Positions 34,987-44,600 of a DNA stretch of 64,000 nucleotides are shown here, in pieces. Position numbers and translations under genes: made by a program. Under the pieces are notes generated by a model. That model saw nothing but the letters and a program-made list of their open reading frames with translations. It was not told the origin of the DNA and made no database searches. The first letter of the stretch is position 1; the number at the start of each line of letters is the position of its first letter. This stretch comes from Pseudoflavitalea rhizosphaerae (GTDB lineage Bacteria > Bacteroidota > Bacteroidia > Chitinophagales > Chitinophagaceae), in the NCBI RefSeq assembly GCF_003991355.1, contig NZ_RCSU01000002.1:186001-250000 (forward strand), given 5' to 3'.

Positions 34987-36369
34987 ATGATGCGGAGCCC
35001 TCACGGCCTGTTCCTGATGATCCTGTTTTTCCACTCAGCAGCCTTTGCACAGGAAAAAGAAGATACCACTACCCTTGCCTTTTCAATCCGCCAGGGCAGG
35101 TTACAGGGAAACTTCCGCAGTGCACTATTGATGACCAACAATGCCCCGGGGCTTACAGATTACCAGGTAGCTGCAACAGGCGGACATCTGCTTTATCAAA
35201 CCGGAAGTTTCAAAGGGCTTCGTTTAGCTGCAGGTATTCATTTTACTTTTCCGGTTTTTTCTTCAGACCTGTCAAAAGCAGATCCGGTCACAAGTGCAGC
35301 CAGCCGCTATGAAAGCACCTTACTGGATATAACGCATCCTTCCGAAAAAAGAGGTCTGGCCATGATAAGTGTTTTGAACCTATCCTGGCATTGGAAACAG
35401 AACAGGATCACAATGGGCAGGCAATTTCTCAATACACCGTTCATCAATATGCAGGACAACCGGATACAGCCAAATTCCGTTGAAGGTATATATACGGATA
35501 TACGTTTGAAGAAATGGAAAGTTGAAGCGGGATGGCTGTACCGCATTGCACCAAGGGGTACAATGCACTGGTATAGCGTTGCAGGCTCAATGGGACTATA
35601 TCCCCGGGGAAGCAATAGTGATGGAAGCCGTGGTGATTATGGCGGCAATATAAGAACGAAAGGTATAGCGCTGTTGGGTGTGCATTTTAAGCCTGGTGAA
35701 AACCTGCACCTGCAGGTATGGGAACAATATGCTGACAATCTGTTTAACACCATGCTGGTGCAGGGCGATTATAAGATCCCTTCCGGCAAAAACAACCGAT
35801 GGCTGCTAAGCCTGCAATACATACGGCAGGATATAATAAATGAAGGCGGTAATCCTGATCCCGCAAAAACTTATTTCAGCAGCAATAAAGTGAATATCGC
35901 CGGGGTAAGAACAGGATGGGAAAGTAAAACGGTCCGCTTATTATTGAACTATACCCGCATTGGCAGCGGGGGAAGATTCGCTATGCCACGGGAATGGGGA
36001 ACAGAGCCCTTCTTCACCTTTCTCAACCGCGAAAGGAATGAGGGCGCCGGTGATGTGCAGGCTGTTTCTGCCACCGTGAAAAAGGAATTCCCTAAACAAC
36101 GTATTACAATGGAACTCGGATATGGCAGGTATTTTATGCCTGATGTAAAACAATATGCATTGAATAAATATGGCTTATCTTCCTATGATCATACAAAAAT
36201 AACAATAGACTACGTTTGTGGAGGTATGCTGCGGAACCTGAAATTGTCGGCTTTGTATATTTACAAAGGCGAAAAGGGAAATACGTACGGTAATCTTAAA
36301 TATGTAATTAACAAGGTGAACATGTCTCACTTTGCTTTGATAGTCAATTATCCATTTCCGGCTAAGTGA
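34987..36369 (+). CDS. OprD-like outer-membrane porin
   Basis: 460 residues with a signal peptide (about 1-21, ending AFAQ). The rest is alternating beta pattern with aromatic girdles and short turns. OprD-family traits: RQGRLQGNFRSALLMT near the start, the TMGRQFLNTPFINMQDNRI strand-loop, FEGIY-like VEGIYTDIRLKKWKVEAG, and a terminal strand HFALIVNYPFPAK. OprD porins take up small organic acids or peptides. In this block it may pass sulfur anions, but this is only from position. The stop codon overlaps the next CRP-type operator. Confidence 0.78.
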   Translation: MMRSPHGLFLMILFFHSAAFAQEKEDTTTLAFSIRQGRLQGNFRSALLMTNNAPGLTDYQVAATGGHLLYQTGSFKGLRLAAGIHFTFPVFSSDLSKADPVTSAASRYESTLLDITHPSEKRGLAMISVLNLSWHWKQNRITMGRQFLNTPFINMQDNRIQPNSVEGIYTDIRLKKWKVEAGWLYRIAPRGTMHWYSVAGSMGLYPRGSNSDGSRGDYGGNIRTKGIALLGVHFKPGENLHLQVWEQYADNLFNTMLVQGDYKIPSGKNNRWLLSLQYIRQDIINEGGNPDPAKTYFSSNKVNIAGVRTGWESKTVRLLLNYTRIGSGGRFAMPREWGTEPFFTFLNRERNEGAGDVQAVSATVKKEFPKQRITMELGYGRYFMPDVKQYALNKYGLSSYDHTKITIDYVCGGMLRNLKLSALYIYKGEKGNTYGNLKYVINKVNMSHFALIVNYPFPAK

Positions 36370-36380
36370 TAATAGTCACT
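36365..36380. promoter_or_regulatory. CRP/FNR-type operator upstream of YeeE/YedE genes
   Basis: AGTGA-TAATAG-TCACT. An exact -7 element TAGTTTTG at 36402-36409 lies 33 bp from its centre. The operator overlaps the porin stop codon. Confidence 0.7.
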
Positions 36381-36401
36381 GATAGAGCCTTAGGGTAATA
36401 A

Positions 36402-36409
36402 TAGTTTTG
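36402..36409 (+). promoter_or_regulatory. -7 promoter element of the YeeE/YedE pair
   Basis: TAGTTTTG, identical to the element at 34424, 19 bp before the start codon at 36428. Confidence 0.6.
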
Positions 36410-36427
36410 CAAACTAAAATATATCGA

Positions 36428-36991
36428 ATGCTTCAGGTATTACAACAACCCTGGCCCTGGTATGTGGCAGGAGCTTTGATCGGACTGATTGTGCCGGCTT
36501 TACTGATATTGGGGAACAAACACTTTGGCATATCCGCAAATCTGCGCCATGCCTGTGCAGCATGCTTCCCTGCTGGAATAAAATTTTTCCAGTACAACTG
36601 GAAAAAGGAAATATGGAATTTCTTTTTTGTGGGCGGCATATTGCTGGGCGCTATATTAACAACACAGTTGATCCCCAACCCAAACCCGGTAGAGATAAAT
36701 CCCGCGCTGGCTCAGGAACTGGCAGGATATGGGATTACAGACAACAGCAGTTTACTTCCAAAAGAGCTTTTCTCCTGGAGTAGCCTGTTCTCACTGCGTG
36801 GATTGATCATGCTGGTTGGCGGCGGTTTCCTTGTTGGTTTCGGCACCCGTTATGCCGGTGGTTGTACCTCCGGACATGCCATCATGGGTTTGAGTGATCT
36901 TCAATGGCCATCTCTTGTTGCCACGGTCATGTTCATGGTGGGTGGTTTTATTATGGCCAACCTGATACTTCCATTTATCCTTCATTTATAA
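36428..36991 (+). CDS. YeeE/YedE-family sulfur transporter, first half
   Basis: 187 residues from the start at 36428 (MLQVLQQPWPWYVAGALIGL); the longer frame from 36407 would overlap the -7 element. Four to five membrane segments. Family motifs: LRHACAACFPAGIKFF with two Cys, GGGFLVGFGTRYAGGCTSGHAIMGLS with the conserved Cys in GCTSGH. YeeE of Spirochaeta takes up thiosulfate through conserved Cys. It is paired with the next gene, which supplies the second half. Confidence 0.9.
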   Translation: MLQVLQQPWPWYVAGALIGLIVPALLILGNKHFGISANLRHACAACFPAGIKFFQYNWKKEIWNFFFVGGILLGAILTTQLIPNPNPVEINPALAQELAGYGITDNSSLLPKELFSWSSLFSLRGLIMLVGGGFLVGFGTRYAGGCTSGHAIMGLSDLQWPSLVATVMFMVGGFIMANLILPFILHL

Positions 36992-37016
36992 TCCGCCCTT
37001 AAAAAAAATTGTAATT

Positions 37017-37535
37017 ATGGAAACAACAACCCCAAATATAAAAGTCGATCCGTCGAACACCGATTTTGAAGTGCGATCGCTGGATACCATTTGCATCAAT
37101 GAATCCCAAAAACAACATCCGTGGTGGTATAATTTCAAATACCTGGCCGTAGGAATGTTGTTTGGCGTGGTATTTATCAAAGCGGAAGTCATAAGCTGGT
37201 TCCGTATCCAGGAGATGTTCCGGCTGCAGAGTTTTCACATGTATGGCGTGATCGGTACAGCTGTAGTAGTAGGCATGATCTCCGTATGGCTGATCAAAAA
37301 ATTCAATATAAAAACAATTCATGGTGAGAAGATCGAATTCCATCCAAAGAAGTTCAATAAAGGACAGATCTATGGTGGCCTGATCTTCGGTCTTGGCTGG
37401 GCGCTCACCGGAGCCTGCCCTGGTCCGCTGTTTGCGCAGATAGGCACAGGTGCGCTGGTAGTGATAGTGGTATTATTGAGCGCCATTGCAGGTACCTGGA
37501 CGTACGGATATTTCCGGGAGAAATTGCCTCATTGA
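37017..37535 (+). CDS. YeeE/YedE / DUF6691-family transporter, second half
   Basis: 172 residues. A polar N-terminus of about 40 residues is followed by membrane segments (YLAVGMLFGVVFIKAEVIS, MYGVIGTAVVVGMISVWLI) and the signature GGLIFGLGWALTGACPGPLFAQIGTG, spanning 117-142, with the conserved Cys in TGACPGP. Together with the upstream protein, 25 bp away, it forms the complete YeeE/YedE transporter. It likely moves thiosulfate or other sulfane-sulfur compounds. Confidence 0.9.
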   Translation: METTTPNIKVDPSNTDFEVRSLDTICINESQKQHPWWYNFKYLAVGMLFGVVFIKAEVISWFRIQEMFRLQSFHMYGVIGTAVVVGMISVWLIKKFNIKTIHGEKIEFHPKKFNKGQIYGGLIFGLGWALTGACPGPLFAQIGTGALVVIVVLLSAIAGTWTYGYFREKLPH

Positions 37536-37644
37536 TCAACTGCTGATTGCATGACTCATTTGGTTCCAACAAAGCCTGAATTGGTTAGTTACGGCTCCGT
37601 TTTCTCATATTGTAGTAAATTGCGGGCCTTAACGGAAGAAAATT

Positions 37645-38271
37645 ATGGAGAAAGAGTTGTACATCATCAGACATGGGGAAACAGATTATAACAAATTGGG
37701 CATTGTACAGGGCAGAGGTGTAAATACCGATCTCAATGCACTGGGCAGAGAGCAGGGAGAAGCGTTTTACCAGTATTATAAGCATCTGCCCTTTGATAAG
37801 GTGTATACATCCGCACTGAAACGTACCCACCAGACTGTAAGAAATTTCATTGAAGATGGACTTCCCTGGGAGCAATTGCCCGGACTTGATGAACTGTCAT
37901 TTGGTATTTGGGAAGGCAAGGAAAGCAAAGAGGACTGGGTGAGCGCATTCCGCGATATGAACCATAACTGGCAGAGTGGACAATGTGATCTGGCCTTTGA
38001 AAAAGGAGAAAGCCCCAACCAGGTTTCCGAACGCCTGCAGGAAGCGATGGACATCATACTTTCCAGGCCATCAGAAAAGCGGGTGCTGATCTGCATGCAT
38101 GGCCGTTCATTGCTGGTGTTGTTATGCATGCTCAGTGAATCCCCTATCAGTTGCATGACAAATTTCGGCCATAGCAATACTTGTCTTTACCGGGTGTCTG
38201 TAGTTGATGGTAAGTTTAATATCCTTGAGGCGAATGATGTACGTCACCTGGCGAATTCCGCTAGTGTGTAA
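37645..38271 (+). CDS. Histidine phosphatase family protein
   Basis: 208 residues. The RHG motif IIRHGETDYNKLGIVQGRG carries catalytic His10. SALKRTHQT holds the second Arg, and Glu (LDELSFGIWEGK) and His (VLICMHGRSL) complete the phosphoglycerate-mutase-type active site. The substrate cannot be told from sequence; members dephosphorylate sugar phosphates, nucleotides or alpha-ribazole phosphate. It stands alone after the sulfur block with no CRP-type site found upstream. Confidence 0.9.
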   Translation: MEKELYIIRHGETDYNKLGIVQGRGVNTDLNALGREQGEAFYQYYKHLPFDKVYTSALKRTHQTVRNFIEDGLPWEQLPGLDELSFGIWEGKESKEDWVSAFRDMNHNWQSGQCDLAFEKGESPNQVSERLQEAMDIILSRPSEKRVLICMHGRSLLVLLCMLSESPISCMTNFGHSNTCLYRVSVVDGKFNILEANDVRHLANSASV

Positions 38272-38430
38272 AACAAGGCGGATTACAGGTTCTTAATCAA
38301 ACTTTAGGCTTCAGAACGCTTCCTTTTAAATCAAATATCAAGGTAGATGGATAGTATGAGTATTCATCATTTATTTCTATATTAGGCAGGCAAAGGGTTT
38401 TGTACTAACTTCTTTATCTAAAAATTGGTT

Positions 38431-40155
38431 ATGCTGAAACTGTCTGCCTTCCTGCTTTCTCTTATATCTGCGGTCTCATTTACCGCTAACGCACAAACGA
38501 TCATCACCAATACCACCATAGTTGATGTTGAAAAACAAAAACTAATTCCCAACGCTACCGTACTCATAAAGGGTAATAAGATCGAATCGATCAACACCAA
38601 AACAACCGCCCCTCCAACCGGCGCCACTATCATCGATGGTAACGGCAAATTCCTGATCCCGGGCATGACGGATGCACATATCCATTTCTTTCAAAGCGGC
38701 GGATTATATACAAGACCAGATGCTATCGACCTGAGAAAACAGCGCAGTTACGAAGAAGAGATAGCTTTTTCAAAATCCAATATGAGTGATGTAATGAAGC
38801 GCAACCTGCTCAATGGCATCACCAGTGTAATTGATGTGGGAGCCACTTACAGCCTGCTTCAAAGAAGAAAAGAATTTACCGCCGATTCCCTATCACCATC
38901 CGTTTACATGACCGGGCCCCTGTTAACTACCTACGAGCCTCCGATCTATAAAGGGCTTGGAAATGACCGGCCGTTCAGCCTGGTTCAAACCGAAGAGGAA
39001 GCCAGAAAAATGGTGCAGGAACAACTACCCTACCAACCCGACTTCATTAAGATATGGTATATAGTTAATGGCGGGAATAAAGAAGAAATTGCCCGCAAAC
39101 ATTTGCCGCTCATCAAAGCAGTGATCAATGAGGCCCACAAGAATAATTTGAAAGTTGCAGTACATGCAACAGAAAGGATCACAGCCCAATTGTCCGTGGA
39201 GAACGGGGCAGACTTTTTAGTACATAGCGTAGAGGATGAAGTTATTTCCAATGATTTTGTAAAGCTGCTGAAAGAAAAGAAAACAATACTCTGTCCAACG
39301 CTGGTGGTGTATGACAACTACGGCAAGGTGTTTGGCCAGCAGTACAGGTTTTCTACCAGCGAGTTTACTACTTCCAACCCAATGGTCCTGGGTTCCCTGT
39401 TTGATCTCAAACATCTCAATTATCCAATCATTCAGCAATACAAAAATTACATACAAAACAATACTGCACAAAACAAGAAACAGGATTCCATTTGCCTGGT
39501 AAACCTCAAAAAACTAAGTGATGCTGGTGTTCGTATTGCAGCCGGCACCGATGCAGGCAATATCGGCACATTACACGGAGGCTCCTACCTCACTGAATTA
39601 CAGAAAATGAAGGAAGCAGGGCTCAGTAACTGGAAAGTGCTGGAAGCCGCTACTATCAGCCCGGCCTACTTTTTATCAAAGGAAAAACTTACAGGCAGCA
39701 TAACAGCGGGAAAGATCGCAGACATGGTATTGCTGGATGCCAATCCGGTGGAAGACCTGAACAACCTGGCGAAGATCAGCATCGTAGTGAATAAAGGCGC
39801 TGTGTTATATCCCGATTCTATCATTAGGGAAACACCATTGGCATTGGTGCAACGCCAGCTCAATGCCTACAACGCAAGAGACCTCGAAGCATTTTTAGAG
39901 CCTTATGCAGAAGATGTAGAGCTCTATACCTTCCCCAATAAGCTTGAATCGAAAGGAAAAGATGCCATGCGAAAAGCTTATAGCTTTTTTGCCAGGGTGC
40001 CGGGCCTGCACTGTGAGATTTTGGAGCGAATCGTGCAGGGCAATACCATCATTGATAAGGAAAGCGTATCAGGCTTTGGCGACAAACCTGTGCAGGCAAC
40101 GGCTATATATCAGATCGAAGGCAATAAAATAAAAAAGGTCTACTTTATTCAATAG
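38431..40155 (+). CDS. Exported amidohydrolase fused to a C-terminal NTF2/SnoaL-like domain
   Basis: 574 residues. Signal peptide MLKLSAFLLSLISAVSFTANAQ. Residues about 25-455 form an imidazolonepropionase/prolidase-like amidohydrolase: GMTDAHIHF (HxH at 83 and 85), VAVHATER, FLVHSVED and RIAAGTDAGNIGTLHGGSY supply the remaining metal ligands. Residues about 468-574 form a separate NTF2-like domain (LNAYNARDLEAFLEPYAEDV, KVYFIQ). The fusion is in one frame. The NTF2 domain is often a dimerisation or ligand module; its job here is unknown. No operon partner is seen. Confidence 0.88.
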   Translation: MLKLSAFLLSLISAVSFTANAQTIITNTTIVDVEKQKLIPNATVLIKGNKIESINTKTTAPPTGATIIDGNGKFLIPGMTDAHIHFFQSGGLYTRPDAIDLRKQRSYEEEIAFSKSNMSDVMKRNLLNGITSVIDVGATYSLLQRRKEFTADSLSPSVYMTGPLLTTYEPPIYKGLGNDRPFSLVQTEEEARKMVQEQLPYQPDFIKIWYIVNGGNKEEIARKHLPLIKAVINEAHKNNLKVAVHATERITAQLSVENGADFLVHSVEDEVISNDFVKLLKEKKTILCPTLVVYDNYGKVFGQQYRFSTSEFTTSNPMVLGSLFDLKHLNYPIIQQYKNYIQNNTAQNKKQDSICLVNLKKLSDAGVRIAAGTDAGNIGTLHGGSYLTELQKMKEAGLSNWKVLEAATISPAYFLSKEKLTGSITAGKIADMVLLDANPVEDLNNLAKISIVVNKGAVLYPDSIIRETPLALVQRQLNAYNARDLEAFLEPYAEDVELYTFPNKLESKGKDAMRKAYSFFARVPGLHCEILERIVQGNTIIDKESVSGFGDKPVQATAIYQIEGNKIKKVYFIQ

Positions 40156-40278
40156 CTAAGGTGTAACCATAAACAAAGAGATGGTCTTCGATATGGATAG
40201 ATCTATTTCCTTGTAATTTTTTTCCATTTTCCCATCCATGATCTTTTCACGGCGTCGTCCTTATAGTAATCAACGATT

Positions 40279-41448
40279 ATGAACTATCAGGACTGGCTAC
40301 CCAAATTTGCTGCCGGTACGGCCACCGATGCCGAGCGCGATGCATTCAATAACTGGCTGCAAAGCCTTTCGCCCGAAGCATTCCGGGAAGTACTTGCACA
40401 ATATGAAGCACTGCTGTTGACTCACCAACAACTGGACCCGCATAATGAAGGGATGCTGCAAAACATCCTTTCCAAACTGGAAAACGAAAAAAGCATAACG
40501 CCTGTCCGCTCTCTCTCCACCGGCAAGTGGAGGAGATATGCAGCAGCTGTACTGGTTTTGATGGGCATCGGAACCTGGTTCCTGTTGCGGAAACAAAATG
40601 AACCACAGACACTGGCAACAAAGGAAAAAACAGAACAACCTGCCGGCGGGGACATTCCTCCCGGCACAGCAGGCGCGTTGCTCACGCTCGCGGATGGACG
40701 GACTATCCTGCTGGACAGCCTGCAACCCGGGGCCATCGCAGAACAGGGAAGTAATATTTTGTTGAAAGAAGGAGAACTGAGCTATGCGCACTGGCAACAG
40801 AACAGCAGTTCTTCCACTCCCCTCTTCAATACCATGCAAACGCCCCGTGGCCGCCAGTTCCAGCTCACGCTGCCTGATGGCACCAGGGTCTGGTTGAACG
40901 CGATGAGCTCTATCCGCTTCCCTGTTTCCTTTCCCGGCAACACGCGTGAAGTGAGCATCACCGGCGAAGCCTACCTGGAAGTGGCAAAGGATGCAGGCAA
41001 ACCATTCATAGTGCGCAGCAATGGCATCACCACGGAAGTACTGGGCACCAGCTTCAATGTAAATGCGTATGAAGATGAAGACGCCACACGCATCACACTG
41101 CTGGAAGGAAAAGTGAGAGTGCGCGATCAGCACAGCAGTATGGAGCTGAAACCCGGCATGCAGGCAAGACAAAACAATGCAGGCATCAAACTGGCGGAAG
41201 TAGACACGGACCAGATCATCGCATGGAAAAATGGATTGTTCAATTTCAACCAGATCAGCCTCCAGTCCGGATTACGTCAGATCGCAAGATGGTATGATGT
41301 GGAAGTAGTATACGAGAAAAATGTACCGGGTATCACGTTCGCGGGAAAGATCCAGCGCAACCTGAGCCTTCAGCAGATCCTGAAAGGACTGGAAGACGAC
41401 CAGGTGCATTTCAGGATCGAAGGAAAGAAACTGATTGTATCGCCATAA
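40279..41448 (+). CDS. FecR-family anti-sigma factor
   Basis: 389 residues. The N-terminal cytoplasmic part (1-80; FAAGTATDAERDAFNNWLQS) is followed by one membrane helix (about 88-104, YAAAVLVLMGIGTWFLL), the FecR domain (about 190-285; TPRGRQFQLTLPDGTRVWLN, ITGEAYLEVAKDAGKPFIV, TEVLGTSFNVNAY) and a C-terminal DUF4974/STN-like domain (FNFNQISLQSGLRQIARWYD). Normally a sigma-70 ECF gene lies just upstream; here there is none. It precedes a SusC with an STN domain, so it should pass a surface signal to a sigma factor encoded elsewhere. Confidence 0.93.
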   Translation: MNYQDWLPKFAAGTATDAERDAFNNWLQSLSPEAFREVLAQYEALLLTHQQLDPHNEGMLQNILSKLENEKSITPVRSLSTGKWRRYAAAVLVLMGIGTWFLLRKQNEPQTLATKEKTEQPAGGDIPPGTAGALLTLADGRTILLDSLQPGAIAEQGSNILLKEGELSYAHWQQNSSSSTPLFNTMQTPRGRQFQLTLPDGTRVWLNAMSSIRFPVSFPGNTREVSITGEAYLEVAKDAGKPFIVRSNGITTEVLGTSFNVNAYEDEDATRITLLEGKVRVRDQHSSMELKPGMQARQNNAGIKLAEVDTDQIIAWKNGLFNFNQISLQSGLRQIARWYDVEVVYEKNVPGITFAGKIQRNLSLQQILKGLEDDQVHFRIEGKKLIVSP

Positions 41449-41462
41449 GTTGGAGTGTGCCC

Positions 41463-41564
41463 AGTCGCTCGCCTCTGGCGAGTGACTTTTATTTAGTCGC
41501 CTCCGGCGACGCGGTGTTCGCCAGAGGCGAACAATTAGAAGTCACTCGCCAGAGGCGAGCGACT
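41463..41564 (+). repeat. Nested palindromic element, copy A
   Basis: Outer 24-bp arms at 41463-41486 and 41541-41564 are perfect inverted repeats (left arm begins AGTCGCTCGCCTCTGGCG). Each arm is itself a hairpin (CTCGCC-TCT-GGCGAG). Two inner hairpins lie between, GTCGCC-TCC-GGCGAC (41496-41510) and GTTCGCC-AGA-GGCGAAC (41516-41532). It lies in the gap between FecR and SusC. A second copy, in opposite orientation, is at 57741. Confidence 0.9.
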
Positions 41565-41591
41565 GACTGGCGGCAATCTGTAAAAATAAAA

Positions 41592-41620
41592 AACTGCTCC
41601 GGGTAGTGACCGGAACAGTT
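41592..41620 (-). terminator. Hairpin with T run on the minus strand
   Basis: AACTGCTCCGG pairs with CCGGAACAGTT (one mismatch). On the minus strand it is followed by a T-rich tract, so it looks like a terminator facing upstream, though no minus-strand gene reads into it. It may instead be an mRNA structure ahead of SusC. Confidence 0.4.
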
Positions 41621-41696
41621 CAACATTCTGAGTTCGTTCATAAATAAGTCCGGCAAGACTTGTATCTATTAGTTAACCCAAAACTGTTACAAAAGT

Positions 41697-44600
41697 ATGC
41701 AATTAAATGTTGCAAAATCCCGGGTGACTGCGGGATGGCTTTGTAATCCAACTGCTTTGCACCAAACTGCTGAAACGCCTGCTGGCGTTGGATTATCAGG
41801 GTCTCACCGCTTCAGCCTGCACCAAACTTTGCGCGTAATGAGACTGACCGCATTTATGCTTCTCTCCTTCTGCATGCATGTGAGTGCAACCAGCAATTCA
41901 CAAACCGTGACCTACTCCGGTAAGGAAGTGTCGCTGGAAAAAGTTTTCGCAGCCATCGAAAAGCAGACCGGCTATTTCGTGGTATGGAAAACGAATATGC
42001 TGCAGCAGGCCAAACCAATCACCATCGATGCTGAGAACCTGCCCCTGCAGCAATTCCTGCAGGAAGCGCTGAAAGACCAGCCGCTGGATTTCACCATCGA
42101 GAACCAGACCATCTTCATCCGTATGATGGCCGTACGTACCATACAGGCCATCCCCCGCCTCTACGTAACCACTCCGGCTGCTCCACCCACCAGCGGGAAG
42201 ATCACGGACGACAAAGGCCGGCCACTGGCCGGCGTGAACGTATTGGTGCGCGGCACCACCCGCGGCGCCACCACCGATGCCGATGGTAATTTCAAACTCA
42301 CCGCCAATGCCGGCGATGTACTGGTGATCTCATTCATTGGTTACCAGACTAGACAAGTGACGGTTCCCGCGAGCCTGGTAGTGAATGTATCGCTCGTGAA
42401 AACCGCCATGGAACTCACAGATGTGGTGGTCAGCGGTTTCCAGGACAGGAAGAAAGCAGTAACCGTTGGTTCCATTTCCACCGCCACTGCCAAAGATCTG
42501 GAAAATGCAGGCATCACCACTTTTGAAAAGGCATTGTCAGGTAAACTATCGGGCGTGTATGTACGAAGCCAGTCGGGCCGCCCGGGAGAAACAGGCAATA
42601 TCATCATCCGTGGTATCAATACACTTACCGGAAACGCAGAGCCACTCTATGTATTGGACGGTATGCCACTACAAACCGGTGAAGTGTCCGGCGGTATGAA
42701 CAGCCTTATCACAAACGGTATCGGAAATATCCCTCCTGAGAATATCGAAAGCATCACTATCCTGAAAGATGCCACTGCCGCTTCCATTTACGGCGCCAGG
42801 GCCGCCAATGGCGTGATCGTGATCACCACAAAAAATGGAAAAGTGGGCAACGATTATGTGAACTATTCCGGTAAATACGGGATCACCCTTCGTCCGGAGA
42901 ACAAATTCAACTTCATGAACTCCGCCGAGAAGATCGCATTCGAAAGATCGATCGTGGAAGACTTCCGCCCCAATTATGAAAAAGGCGGCCGTGTTATCCA
43001 GCTCACCAATCTCGCAGACAAAGGCGTGATCACTTACGAAGAAGCTGAACGCAGGATCGCAGAACTGGAAAAAACGAATACCAGCTGGATCGATCAGCTC
43101 TATCGCGTAGCGCAGAGCCAGAGCCATAATATCAGCTTCAGCGGTGGCAATAACAAAACCACTTACTTTGCCAGCTTCAACTACCAGGACGCACAGGGAA
43201 GCCTGATCCAAAACAGATTCCAGACAGGCGGACTCAATATGAAGCTCTCACGTTTCGTTACGCCTGATCTGCTTTTCAGGGTGAACGTGTATGCCACTAT
43301 CAAGAAGAATATGGAAGGGCAGGCAGGCACAGACCCATTCAAGTACGCTGTATTTGCCAATCCTTACGAAAAGCCGTACAATGAAGACGGGTCCTACGCT
43401 TCAGATATGACCTACCGCGAGATCCCATACACTGTAGGTACCTCTTCTGCTTTGTATTATTCCAATTTCAATATTATCCGCGAACTGAAAGAGAACAAAC
43501 TCAGCAATACCTACGGTAATATAAGAGGTCAGTTCAGCCTGGAATATACTTTCCTGCGCAATTTCAAATACACCGGGAATATCGCAGCCAGCTATACGTC
43601 TGTTCAGGACAAGGATGAGTCCTTTGCGGGCACTTACCGTTCCTGGGTGCGCAACTGGCTTAACAGCGCCAGCACCGGATTTCTGGGTGTACTGCCGGAA
43701 CATAACAGGGGTTTCCTGCTCGAAAGCAGTGGCCGCACGCTGGACTACACCGTTCGCAACACACTCGAGTACAACAACACTTTTGCAGGAAAACATTTTG
43801 TACAGGGTTTCTTCGCCAGCGAATTCGGCGCCGTGAAGAACGATCAGTTCAGACATTTCAATCCTATCTATTTACAGGAATACGCCATTGCAGGCTATCC
43901 CAGTTGGGACCTCGTGGCTGATACCCGTTTCATGAACCTCAGACTGGACGCGCTTGGCGGAACAGGAACAAGAGAAAACAGGACAGCCAGCTTCATCGGC
44001 TCTGCCGCTTATGCATATGATAACCGCTATGTAGTGAACGGGAACGTTCGTTATGATGGTGTTGATATCATCGGTTCCGATAACCAGTTCTCACCACTCT
44101 GGTCTGCCGGTGTAAAATGGAATGCACACAATGAAAGTTTCCTGAAAGATCATGAAGACATCCTCAGCCGTTTGGTAGTATCACTCGGTTACGGCTACAG
44201 GGGAAGCATCAACAGAAGTGTATTGCCTTTCCACACATATACACTCAGTACTAACGTGTACGCCAATACGTCTGTGTCTGACCTGTTCAATTATGGTAAC
44301 CCAGTTATCAAATGGGAACAGAAAAAAGAAACCAACCTGGGCCTGGAACTTTCATTCTTCAAAGGCCGTTTCAATACAGAACTTCGCTACTTCAATGAAG
44401 AAGTGTCCGATCTCCTGGACCAAACAAAAACACCGCCATCTGTAGGTCGCCAATCCGCCACTGTGAATGTGGGCAATCTTACCAACAAAGGCTATGAGCT
44501 GAGCTTCCGGATGGAAGTAGTGAAATCGAAAGACTGGTTATGGGAGATCGGCGGCAACTTCACCAAAGTGAGCAATAATCTGACGAATGTTTTCCAGAAA

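Noticed and set aside
41463-41564. CRISPR-like or tRNA-like structure at the palindromic element
   Set aside because: The hairpins are nested inverted repeats, not regularly spaced direct repeats with spacers, and there is no anticodon or T-arm pattern.
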